A stretch of DNA of 64,000 nucleotides from Actinoallomurus liliacearum (GTDB lineage Bacteria; Actinomycetota; Actinomycetes; Streptosporangiales; Streptosporangiaceae), in assembly GCF_039542035.1 (NCBI RefSeq), contig NZ_BAABHJ010000030.1:62001-126000 (forward strand). Reading direction: 5' to 3'. Below, in pieces: positions 52,078 through 60,243 of the stretch. Each line of letters begins with the position of its first letter. The stretch's first letter is position 1. Under the pieces are notes generated by a model. It had not been told where the DNA came from and did not search any database. It worked only from the letters and a program-made list of their open reading frames with translations. The translations under genes and the position numbers were made by a program.

Positions 52078-54864
52078 GTGGCTTCCGGACGCCAGCGCTT
52101 TTCGATCATCAGCGACGGCCTCCCCAGTCAGCTTCCGGACATCGACCCTGATGAGACCCGGGAGTGGCTGGAGTCGCTCGACACGGTCATCAAGACCGAG
52201 GGCCGCTCGCGCGCCCGCTACCTCATGCTGCGGCTGCTGGAGCGGGCCCGAGAGCAGCAGGTCGGCGTGCCCGGCCTGCGCAGCACGGACTACATCAACA
52301 CGATTCCGCCGGAACGCGAGCCCTGGTTCCCCGGTGACGAGTACGTCGAACGCCGCATCCGCGCCTATATCCGGTGGAACGCCGCGATCATGGTCTCGCG
52401 GGCGAACCGCCCGGAGCTGTCGGTCGGCGGCCACATCGCGACCTACGCCTCCGCCGCGTCGCTGTACGAGGTCGGGTTCAACCACTTCTTCCGCGGCAAG
52501 GATCACGGCGAGTCCGGCGACCAGGTCTTCATCCAGGGCCACGCCGCGCCGGGCATCTACGCCCGCGCGTTCCTCGAGGGCCGGCTGCCCGAGGACAAGC
52601 TCGACGGATTCCGCCAGGAGATCTCCCACCCGGGCGGCGGGCTCTCGTCCTACCCGCACCCGCGCCTGATGCCGGACTTCTGGGAATTCCCCACGGTCTC
52701 CATGGGCCTCACCGCGATCAACTCGATCTATCAGGCCCGGTTCAACCGCTATCTGTACAACCGGAAGATCAAGGACACCTCGCGGTCGCACGTGTGGGCG
52801 TTCCTCGGCGACGGCGAGATGGGCGAGCCCGAGTCCCTCGGCGCGATCGGCCTCGCCGCCCGCGAGGAGCTGGACAACCTCACCTTCGTCATCAACTGCA
52901 ACCTGCAGCAGCTCGACGGGCCGGTCCGCGGCAACGGCAAGATCATTCAGGAGCTGGAGTCGTTCTTCCGCGGCGCCGGCTGGAACGTCATCAAGGTCAT
53001 CTGGGGCCGCGACTGGGACCCGCTGCTCGCCCAGGACGTCGACGGCGCGCTCGTCAACAAGATGAACACCACGCCGGACGGCCAGTTCCAGACCTACACC
53101 GTCGAGACCGGCGAGTACATCCGCGAGCACTTCTTCGGTGACGACCCTCGGCTGCGCAAGATGGTCGAGCACATGTCCGACGACGACATCCGCAAGCTGT
53201 CGCGCGGCGGCCACGACTACCGCAAGCTGTACGCCGCGTTCAAGGCGGCCCGTGAGCACGTCGGCCAGCCGACCGTCATCCTCACCCACACGATCAAGGG
53301 GTGGACGCTCGGGCCGGACTTCGAGGCGCGCAACGCCACGCACCAGATGAAGAAGCTCACCAAGGCCGAGCTGAAGGAGTTCCGCGACCGGCTCTACCTC
53401 GACATCCCCGACTCGGCCCTCGAGGCGGAGCTGCCGCCGTACTACCACCCGGGCGAGGACTCCGACGAGGTGCAGTACATGCGCGAGCGGCGCATGGCCC
53501 TCGGCGGCTACCTGCCCAAGCGGCTCAACCGGGCGAAGGCCCTCAAGCTCCCCGGTGACCCGGTCTACGCCGAGCTGAAGAAGGGCTCCGGCAAGCAGAA
53601 CGTCGCGACGACGATGGCGTTCGTCCGGCTGCTCAAGGACCTGATCAAGGACGAGAACCTCGGCGCCCGCTTCGTGCCGATCGCCCCGGACGAGTACCGC
53701 ACGTTCGGCATGGACTCGCTCTTCCCGTCGGCGAAGATCTACTCGCCGCACGGGCAGACGTACGAAGCGGTCGACCGCAAGCTGCTGCTGTCCTACAAGG
53801 AGTCCGAGCAGGGCCAGATGCTGCACGAGGGCATCAGCGAGGCGGGCGCCGTCGGCTCCGCCATCGCGGCCGGCACGGCGTACGCCACGCACGGCGTGCA
53901 CATGATCCCCGTCTACATCTTCTACTCGATGTTCGGGTTCCAGCGGACCGGCGACAGCATCTGGGCGATGGCCGACCAGATGAGCCGCGGCTTCCTCCTC
54001 GGCGCGACCGCCGGCCGCACCACCCTCACCGGTGAGGGCCTGCAGCACAACGACGGCCACTCGCCGCTGCTCGCCGCGACCAACCCGGCGTGCGTCTACT
54101 ACGACCCGGCGTGGGCGTTCGAGCTGGCGCACATCATCAAGGACGCGCTGCGGCGCATGTACGGCTCGAGCGAGGAGCACCCGAACGGCGAGGACGTCTT
54201 CTACTACCTCACCGTCTACAACGAGCCGTACCAGCAGCCCGCCGAGCCGGCCGACCTCGACGTCGGCGGCCTGCTCAAGGGCCTGTACCGGTACGCCGAG
54301 GCGCCGCAGGTCGAGGGCGAGGCGCCGGGCGCGCAGATCCTCGGCTCCGGCGTCGGGCTCCGGTGGGCCCTGGAGGCCCAGCGGATGCTCGCCGAGGAGT
54401 GGGGCGTGGCCGCCGACGTCTGGTCCGCCACCTCCTGGACCGAACTGCGTCGGGAGGCCGTCGCCTGCGACGAGTGGAACCTCCTGCACCCCGACGACGA
54501 GCAGCGCGTCCCGTACGTCACCCGCACGCTCGACGGGCAGCCCGGCCCGGTCGTCGCGGTGAGCGACTTCATGCGCGCCGTCCCGGACCAGATCGCGCCG
54601 TGGGTGCCGGGCGACTGGTCGTCGCTGGGCACCGACGGGTTCGGGTTCTCCGACACCCGGGCCGCCGCCCGCCGCTTCTTCCACGTGGACGCGGCGTCGA
54701 TCACCCTCGCCGTGCTGACCCGGCTGGCCCGGCGCGGCGAGATCAAGCAGGAGGTCCTGCAGAAGGCGATCGACCGGTACCAGCTCGGCGAGGGCGCCGA
54801 GGTGGTCGTCGGCGCCGACAGCACCCCGCCGGAGAGCGAGACCGGCGGCATGAGCGCCGGCTGA
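52078..54864 (+). CDS. aceE: Pyruvate dehydrogenase E1 component, homodimeric
   Basis: This 928-aa enzyme decarboxylates pyruvate with thiamine diphosphate and passes the acetyl group to the E2 lipoyl domain. The TPP-binding motif is VWAFLGDGEMGEPESLGAIG then NLTFVINCNLQQ. The catalytic region includes SVGGHIATYASAASLYEVGF, and the C-terminal domain has the IPVYIFYSMFGFQRTGDS pyrimidine site. Full length for the AceE family. The GTG start follows GAAGGGGAACC. Upstream are oppositely oriented YjbQ/DUF1918/DUF3052 genes, and a strong terminator follows the stop. Confidence 0.97.
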   Translation: MASGRQRFSIISDGLPSQLPDIDPDETREWLESLDTVIKTEGRSRARYLMLRLLERAREQQVGVPGLRSTDYINTIPPEREPWFPGDEYVERRIRAYIRWNAAIMVSRANRPELSVGGHIATYASAASLYEVGFNHFFRGKDHGESGDQVFIQGHAAPGIYARAFLEGRLPEDKLDGFRQEISHPGGGLSSYPHPRLMPDFWEFPTVSMGLTAINSIYQARFNRYLYNRKIKDTSRSHVWAFLGDGEMGEPESLGAIGLAAREELDNLTFVINCNLQQLDGPVRGNGKIIQELESFFRGAGWNVIKVIWGRDWDPLLAQDVDGALVNKMNTTPDGQFQTYTVETGEYIREHFFGDDPRLRKMVEHMSDDDIRKLSRGGHDYRKLYAAFKAAREHVGQPTVILTHTIKGWTLGPDFEARNATHQMKKLTKAELKEFRDRLYLDIPDSALEAELPPYYHPGEDSDEVQYMRERRMALGGYLPKRLNRAKALKLPGDPVYAELKKGSGKQNVATTMAFVRLLKDLIKDENLGARFVPIAPDEYRTFGMDSLFPSAKIYSPHGQTYEAVDRKLLLSYKESEQGQMLHEGISEAGAVGSAIAAGTAYATHGVHMIPVYIFYSMFGFQRTGDSIWAMADQMSRGFLLGATAGRTTLTGEGLQHNDGHSPLLAATNPACVYYDPAWAFELAHIIKDALRRMYGSSEEHPNGEDVFYYLTVYNEPYQQPAEPADLDVGGLLKGLYRYAEAPQVEGEAPGAQILGSGVGLRWALEAQRMLAEEWGVAADVWSATSWTELRREAVACDEWNLLHPDDEQRVPYVTRTLDGQPGPVVAVSDFMRAVPDQIAPWVPGDWSSLGTDGFGFSDTRAAARRFFHVDAASITLAVLTRLARRGEIKQEVLQKAIDRYQLGEGAEVVVGADSTPPESETGGMSAG

Positions 54865-54876
54865 GACGCAGAGAGC

Positions 54877-54920
54877 ACGGCGGCCGGGGCATCCCACGGG
54901 TGGGGTGCCCCGGCCGCCGT
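54877..54920 (+). terminator. Strong terminator of aceE
   Basis: ACGGCGGCCGGGGCA and its exact complement form a 15-bp stem, extendable by wobble pairs into the 14-nt loop, 13 bp after the aceE stop. Confidence 0.88.
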
Positions 54921-54962
54921 CTTCCGGAGGGTCATCGCCAAAGGAGGTCCGGGGCCCGTGGA

Positions 54963-55290
54963 TCAGGCAGGGCCGGGCACGTGCGGTGCGGTGTTGGTCC
55001 AGCCGACCTCGTAGTAGAGCGTCGACGCCCGCTTCGGACTCCTTGCCGTCCCCGCCGTCTCCTGCAGGACGAACGCGGTCTTCGGATCGATGATCAGGTG
55101 GAAGGCTCCCCCGATCGTGACCCCTTGCCCGATACGTCCCCGAGCGTCCTTGACCCGGCCTTCGCTCGTGACGTCGGGCCGCTGGGCGAGTGCCCGGAAG
55201 GCGGCCGCCCGCACCTTGGGAGACACCGGGACCGCGTACAGCAGCGCGCTCAGCGTGCTGGTGGCCGCATCCTCCATGTCCTTCTTCCGC
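54963..55290 (-). pseudogene. C-terminal remnant of CU044_5270-type protein
   Basis: The frame reads KKDMEDAATSTLSALLYAVP, then RALAQRPDVTSEGRVKDARG and FHLIIDPKTAFVLQE, ending at 54963. This resembles the C-terminal end of CU044_5270-family proteins, which usually follow an ECF sigma gene. No N-terminus or signal/membrane part is present. Its upstream end is directly fused to a truncated sigma gene at about 55287-55290, in another frame. It is probably the product of a deletion covering the middle of a two-gene operon. Confidence 0.7.
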
Positions 55291-55536
55291 GCCGAACAGC
55301 CAGGGGCGTACGGCGCCCCGCTCCGGGTCGAAGCGGTCGCGTTTGCGGAACGCGGTCAGGAACGTCTCAGCGGCGACGTCGTCGGCGACGTCACGGCCGA
55401 GGCGTCCCGCCACATACCGGTAGATCTGCGGGAAGTACCTGTCATAGATCACTTTGAACTGATCGGGCTCATGCCACGACCGCTTGATCACCACGGCGTC
55501 GTCCCGTGAGTCGACGACGCCGGCTGCGGCGGTCAT
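55291..55536 (-). pseudogene. N-terminal remnant of ECF sigma factor
   Basis: ATG 55536 after AAGGAGCC gives MTAAAGVVDSRDDAVVIKRS, then FKVIYDRYFPQIYRYVAGRL and DVADDVAAETFLTAFRKRDR, a region 2 of a sigma-70-family factor. It breaks off after RPWLFG, just before where the region 2-4 linker should follow. Region 4 is missing, so it cannot recognise a -35 element. The start and ribosome site are intact, so the deletion is probably recent. Confidence 0.78.
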
Positions 55537-55978
55537 CCGTGGCTCCTTGTCATGTCGGGCCTTTCCGAGGCGTTCGGCGGTCACCCGTACTCAGTCGCAC
55601 GCCGGAATCTTCTTCACGACGCCGTCGGAGGAGTGCCGTCGGGGAGTTGCGCCGGCCCGGGGACAGACGTTGTGAATTTGTGTCAACGCCTGATTCGTCT
55701 TGCGACCTGTCCGCGGAGTTAGCGTTGTGACTACCTGGAGACACGCGGACGACCCGTTCAGGATCCATCGTGATCCCGCCTCTCCACATCGCTCTGATCC
55801 GCTTCTCCAGGCGACCGAGTGGAGGAGGGAAGGGCCCGGCACGCCGCCGCTGCCGGGCCCTTCCGAATGTCCGGGCACCGAACCTCGCCGTTGCGTTCCC
55901 CGGAGGGGACGAAGGGAGATACGGTCTTCGAGCTGACAGTCGAGATCATCCCGATTACGGATCGCAGGGGGGATGAGA
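55537..55978. other. 442-bp interval with a strong hairpin and a possible small ORF
   Basis: A perfect 14-bp stem (GGAAGGGCCCGGCA, loop of 9 nt) spans 55828-55864, upstream of the coiled-coil gene but not after any clear gene. A possible 69-codon frame begins at GTG 55727 (VTTWRHADDPFRIHRDPASP) after GGAG and runs to 55936, enclosing the hairpin. I cannot tell whether this is a leader peptide with attenuator, a remnant, or chance. Confidence 0.4.
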
Positions 55979-58753
55979 GTGTCCGGCCCGACGGACGACA
56001 ACGTGCCCGAGTCCGATGCCGCCGTGCCCTCCGGCGACGGCTTCGCCCCGGGCCCTGCCGGCCCGCCCGGTACGGACCGGTCCGCGACCGGCGCGGACGC
56101 CTCTCCGCCATCGGCGGAAGAGGCCACCGCGGCGGCGGACGGCCCGCAGGGGAACGTTCCCGCCCAAGAGGACGGCGTACGGGACGAGACCCCGGTGGAG
56201 GACGACGGCCCCCCGCAGACGGGCTCCGGGCCCGTGACCGGCGGGGAGGACGGGCTGCCCCCTACGGACCACCCGCCAGGGCCGGGCGCCCGCTCGGCGG
56301 ACGGCCCGCCGGGATCGGGCACCCACGTGGTGGACGGCACGCCGGGGCCGGGCACCCGCCCTGACGGCACACCGGGGACCCAGGAGGCCCTGCCCCCGTT
56401 CCAGGACGGGGACGACGCCGGCACGCGCCCCTGTGCCTACTGCGGGCGTCCGATCCCCCAGCCGGGCGAGGCGGGACCCGTCCTGCGGTACTGCGTCGAC
56501 AACGACGGGGCCTGCGCCCGCGCCGCGGCCGAGCGGCGCCGCCGCGACCAGGACTCCCCGGGCCTCGCCGGACAGGTCGCACGGACCTGGGACATGGTCG
56601 AACGCCTGGAGGACGTCGCCGAGCTCCTGGCGATGTCCCTGACGGCGGATCTGAGCGTCGCGGGCGTCGAGCGGCGGATCGCGGAGGCGAGGGCGGAGGC
56701 GGCCGCCGCCGTCGCCGAGGCCCAGCGGGACCGCGAGGCGGCCCGGCTGGACGCCGAGCAGGTGCTCGCCCAGCTCGGAGACGTACGGCGCCGCGCCGAG
56801 CAGGCCGAGGCCGGCGTCGCCGACCTGACCGCCCGGCTGGAGGCCGCCCGTACGGACCGGGACGCCGCGCGCGACCTCGGCGACCAGGCGACCCGGACGG
56901 CGGAGGCGGCGACCGAGGCGGCCACCGCCGTACGCGAGGAACGCGACCGTCTCACGCACCGGACCGCCGAGCTGACCTCGGCGTTGGACCTGGCCCGCGA
57001 CGAGATCGCGCGATACCGGGCGGAGCTGGCCGAGGCCAAGGAGCTGCAGAAGCGGGCCGTGGCGGTGGAGGAGATGCGCTCGCGGCTCCGGGCCGCCGAG
57101 TCCGAGCTGGACAAGATGCGCACCACGGCCGAACTCGCACAGAACTCCCGGGCGGCCGCGGAGCAGGCACGGGCCGCGGCGGATCGCCAGGCCCTGGAGG
57201 CACGGGCGCACGCCGATGAGGTGAGCGGCCAGCGGGAGACGGCTCTGGCCGAGCTCGAGGAGCTCCGCGGCGAGCTGGAACGCACCCGTACTGAGCGGGA
57301 CGAGGCGCATACCGAGCTGGAACGCACTCGCACGGAGCAAGACGCGACGCGTACGGAGCTGGAACAGACACGTACTGAGCGGGACGAAGCCCGTACGGAG
57401 CTGGAACAGACACGCACGGAGCGGGACGAAGCCCATACCGAGCTGAAGGGCGTCCGTCCCGAGCTGGAGAGCGCTCGAGGCGAGTTGGAGACGGTCCGGG
57501 CCGATCTCGCGACCTCGCGCGGGGAGCTCGACGCGGCGCGGCCTCGGCTGGACGAGGGCGCCCGGCTCACCGAGGAACTCGAGTCCGCCCGCCGTGAGCT
57601 GGAGAAGGCACAGGCCCGGCTGGATCAGTACCGGCTGCAGGCCAAGGAGCGCTCGAGCATGCTGGACCAGCTCCGCACCGCGCTCGCCACGATGATCGCC
57701 GAGCGTGACGCCGCACGGGCCGACGCCGACGAGGCCAAGGCCCGGGTGGAGCAGTTCGCCAAAGGCCATCTGGGACCCACGATCTCGGCTCGGCACGCGC
57801 GGCCGACCGCCGATCCGCAGGCCCAAGCCGAACCGGCGGCCGACTCGTCGGCCGGCCCGCAGGAGCCGAGCGACCCGTCGGCCGACCGGCAGGGAACGGC
57901 CGATCCGTTGACCGATCCACGGGGCCCGAGCGTCCCCGCGCCCGCTCCGTGGGGCCCGAGCGTCCCGGTGGGAGATTCGCGGGGTGGGGGCGATCCGCTG
58001 TCCGACCCGCGGAGTCCGAGCGTCCCGGTGGCCGACCCGCGGGGTGCGGGTGATCCGTTGACCGACCGGCAGGGGGCGAGCTTCCCGTTGGGCGATCCGC
58101 GCCGACCGGGGAGCCCGTCGATCGACCCGCGCTTCCGCCCGCAGGGACCGCTCGATCCGCGGCTGCCCGGCCGGGCGGCGGCCGATCCGCAGGGCCCGCC
58201 GTCCGCCGACCCGCTCGGTCCCGCACCATCACCTTCGCCGCCGGGCCAGCGGCCGGTACCCCCGTCTCCGCCGTCGTTCCCCGGCACGGGGCCAGGCGCG
58301 GGAGGCTCCCCTCCTCTTCCGGGCGGAGCCCGACCCGGCCCGCCGGCGTACGGCGGGACGTCGTACCCCGCGCCCGGCCAGCCCGGCCAGCCCGGCCAGC
58401 CCGGCCAGCCCGGCCAGCCCGGCCGGGCCGCGCCCGGTCAGGCCGGCGCGGCGTCGGACACGGGACCGACGTACCCTGCGCCGGGCTCCACCGGCGGACC
58501 GGGCCTCCCCGGCCGGCCGGGCGTCCCCGGCGCCTCGCCCGCCCCTGGCGGAGGGAGCCCCACCGGCGTACCCGGCGGGCCGGGTCTGCCGGGCGTGCCC
58601 CGGGGGTCCACACCGGGGCAGGAGAGCGATCCGTCCGCCGACGACCCGGCGAACGACGCCGCGCGTACCCAGTCCCCACCCGAGCACGACTCCGGCTGGG
58701 TCGGCCCGTTCGACCGTTTCCGCCGCCGCTTCCCGCCGTCGTCCGGCGATTGA
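55979..58753 (+). CDS. Large coiled-coil protein with zinc-finger-like motif and Pro/Gly-rich tail
   Basis: This protein of about 924 aa starts at GTG 55979 (VSGPTDDNVPESDAAVPSGD), spaced correctly after GGGGGG. The ATG two codons earlier abuts the ribosome site. Residues 1-145 are acidic and disordered. A CxxC...C...C cluster (RPCAYCGRPIPQ, then RYCVDNDGACARAA) suggests one zinc site. Residues 200-600 form a long coiled coil, including four exact-phase 14-residue repeats (ELERTRTERDEAHT type). The C-terminal 320 residues are Pro/Gly/Asp-rich with a collagen-like GQP run, ending WVGPFDRFRRRFPP. It could be a cytoskeletal or polar-growth scaffold. The family is not identified. Confidence 0.85.
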   Translation: MSGPTDDNVPESDAAVPSGDGFAPGPAGPPGTDRSATGADASPPSAEEATAAADGPQGNVPAQEDGVRDETPVEDDGPPQTGSGPVTGGEDGLPPTDHPPGPGARSADGPPGSGTHVVDGTPGPGTRPDGTPGTQEALPPFQDGDDAGTRPCAYCGRPIPQPGEAGPVLRYCVDNDGACARAAAERRRRDQDSPGLAGQVARTWDMVERLEDVAELLAMSLTADLSVAGVERRIAEARAEAAAAVAEAQRDREAARLDAEQVLAQLGDVRRRAEQAEAGVADLTARLEAARTDRDAARDLGDQATRTAEAATEAATAVREERDRLTHRTAELTSALDLARDEIARYRAELAEAKELQKRAVAVEEMRSRLRAAESELDKMRTTAELAQNSRAAAEQARAAADRQALEARAHADEVSGQRETALAELEELRGELERTRTERDEAHTELERTRTEQDATRTELEQTRTERDEARTELEQTRTERDEAHTELKGVRPELESARGELETVRADLATSRGELDAARPRLDEGARLTEELESARRELEKAQARLDQYRLQAKERSSMLDQLRTALATMIAERDAARADADEAKARVEQFAKGHLGPTISARHARPTADPQAQAEPAADSSAGPQEPSDPSADRQGTADPLTDPRGPSVPAPAPWGPSVPVGDSRGGGDPLSDPRSPSVPVADPRGAGDPLTDRQGASFPLGDPRRPGSPSIDPRFRPQGPLDPRLPGRAAADPQGPPSADPLGPAPSPSPPGQRPVPPSPPSFPGTGPGAGGSPPLPGGARPGPPAYGGTSYPAPGQPGQPGQPGQPGQPGRAAPGQAGAASDTGPTYPAPGSTGGPGLPGRPGVPGASPAPGGGSPTGVPGGPGLPGVPRGSTPGQESDPSADDPANDAARTQSPPEHDSGWVGPFDRFRRRFPPSSGD
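57272..57439 (+). repeat. Four tandem 42-bp repeats in the coiled-coil gene
   Basis: Units start at 57272, 57314, 57356 and 57398 with GAGCTGGAACGCAC or GAGCTGGAACAGAC. Each encodes 14 residues (two heptads), so copy-number change would keep the coiled-coil register. Confidence 0.85.
58373..58426 (+). repeat. Six 9-bp repeats encoding a collagen-like Gly-Gln-Pro run
   Basis: CCCGGCCAG occurs five times in a row, followed by one variant, CCCGGCCGG. The encoded sequence is GQPGQPGQPGQPGQPG. It lies in the C-terminal tail of the coiled-coil protein and is prone to slippage. Confidence 0.85.
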
Positions 58754-58790
58754 CGCCCTCCCCGGCCTGAGGGCCGGGGACGAATCAGGA
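58754..58790. terminator. Hairpin between convergent genes, resembling an IS605 right end
   Basis: CCCCGGCC-TGAG-GGCCGGGG (58760-58779) sits between the coiled-coil gene and the convergent oxidoreductase gene and should terminate both. On the minus strand, loop and flanks (CCCTCAGG, then GGGCGTCAA) closely match the right end of the TnpB element at 34011-34034. It may therefore be a solitary remnant of such an element. Confidence 0.65.
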
Positions 58791-60134
58791 CGGGCGGGTC
58801 GGCATGGGGATGGGGGCGGGTCGCCGGACGCGGTTGGCGGCGACCCGCGCGAGCACCGCCGGGGCGAACAGCGACGTCGGTGCGGCCATCAGCGCCAGCA
58901 CGTGGACCAGGCGCTCGCACACCAGCGGGTCGACGTTGGCGGTGGCGACGACCTCGTCGACGTACGCGTTGATGGCGCGGGTCCGGAGCCGTACGGGCGC
59001 GGCGACCGTCTCCCGGTAGCGCAGGTCCTCGCCGGTGGCGACGAGCCACGCTCCGGCGGCGCTCCGGGCGGCGCCGCGCTGGAAGCGACGTTCGAAGCCG
59101 GGACGGGCGTCGCGCAGGCAGCGGTCGAGGGTCAGGGCCGCGACGGCGGCCACGCTCATCCCCTGGCCGTAGATGGGGTTGAACGCGCAGGCCGCGTCGC
59201 CGGTGACGACGAACCCGCGCGGCCAGGACGGCAGCCGGTCGTAGTGCCGGCGGTGGTTGGCGGTCCGGCGGAACGCGACGATCGGCGTGAGCGGCTCGGC
59301 GTCGCGGATGGCCTCGTACAGGACGGGGCTGCGCAGCCCCTTGGCGAACTCCAGGAACGCCGTCTCCTCCGCCGGGCCGTAGTCGCGGCCCGCGCCGGAC
59401 AGGCTGCAGATCCAGCGGCCGCCCTCCTGGGGGAACAGCCCGCCGGTGCGCCGCGTCGCGGGCGGGTCGGCCTGGATGTACAGCGCCTTCCAGCCGGGGG
59501 CGAAGCCGGGCGGTATGGCGTAACAGCGGCTGGCGTACCCGAGGAGCGGGTCCACCCGCGTCTCGGGCGGCGCCGGGTGACCGAGCCGGGCGAGCCATTC
59601 CGGTGCCCGCGACCCGCGGCCGGTCGCGTCGACGACCAGGTCGGCGTGCAGTTCGCCCTCGTCGCCGAGGACGACCCCGGCGACGTCCCGGCCGCGGGGG
59701 ACGAGCCCGGTCACCCGGTGCCCGTCGAGGATGTCGATGGGCTTCCGCGCACCGTCGGGCGGTCCGGTGAGCCGGTTCCGTACGGCCCAGTCGAGGAGCG
59801 GGCGGCTGAACGTCAGCAGCCGCGTCACGTCGAAGCGCTCCCGCCAGCCCGCCGAGGTCAGCCAGAGGACGTCGGCGGGCACGCGGACCTCCTCGGCGCC
59901 GGCCGTCCGTAGCGTGTCCTCCAGGCCGGGAAGCAGCGCCTCGACGATCTCCCGGCCGCGCGTCCAGAGCACGTGCAGATGCGGGGACTGGGGTACGCCC
60001 GGCCGGAACACCGGCTCGGTGGGGAACGGGTCGCGTTCGACGAGGGTGACGCGTTCGAAGTGGGCGGTCAGGACGCGGGCGGCGAGCAGGCCGGCCATGC
60101 TTCCGCCGACGACGATGGCGTGTTCGCGTTGCAC
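58785..60134 (-). CDS. FAD-dependent monooxygenase/oxidoreductase
   Basis: This 449-aa flavoprotein starts at GTG (VQREHAIVVGGSMAGLLAAR) with the dinucleotide-binding turn GGSMAG and the family acid EERDP-type ERDPFPTEP. Further motifs are LVVDATGRGSRAPEWLARLG and the second FAD motif VTGDAACAFNPIYGQGMSVA, as in squalene-epoxidase or tryptophan-halogenase-like enzymes. No WxWxIP halogenase motif is seen. It is divergent from an UndA-like diiron protein gene 109 bp away, so the two may act in one oxidative pathway. Confidence 0.9.
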   Translation of the reverse strand: MQREHAIVVGGSMAGLLAARVLTAHFERVTLVERDPFPTEPVFRPGVPQSPHLHVLWTRGREIVEALLPGLEDTLRTAGAEEVRVPADVLWLTSAGWRERFDVTRLLTFSRPLLDWAVRNRLTGPPDGARKPIDILDGHRVTGLVPRGRDVAGVVLGDEGELHADLVVDATGRGSRAPEWLARLGHPAPPETRVDPLLGYASRCYAIPPGFAPGWKALYIQADPPATRRTGGLFPQEGGRWICSLSGAGRDYGPAEETAFLEFAKGLRSPVLYEAIRDAEPLTPIVAFRRTANHRRHYDRLPSWPRGFVVTGDAACAFNPIYGQGMSVAAVAALTLDRCLRDARPGFERRFQRGAARSAAGAWLVATGEDLRYRETVAAPVRLRTRAINAYVDEVVATANVDPLVCERLVHVLALMAAPTSLFAPAVLARVAANRVRRPAPIPMPTRPS

Positions 60135-60243
60135 TCAGGTCTCCGGTGGCGGGGGAGTGAGGTACGGCTTATATGAAAACGCGGATATTGACCCTATGTG
60201 AAGGGCGCACGGATACTCGGGTGAACGAGCGAGGAGTCAGATC

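Noticed and set aside
51886..55584. A 1232-codon open frame antisense to aceE
   Set aside because: It mirrors aceE codon by codon. High GC leaves the opposite strand free of stops. Only its first 80 or so codons (the sigma remnant) are real.
58373..58426. Short regular repeats as a CRISPR-like array
   Set aside because: The 9-bp units are directly contiguous with no spacers and encode a Gly-Gln-Pro run within a gene.
58785..60134. Flavin-dependent tryptophan halogenase
   Set aside because: The FAD motifs fit the wider group, but the halogenase WxWxIP motif is not visible in the sequence.
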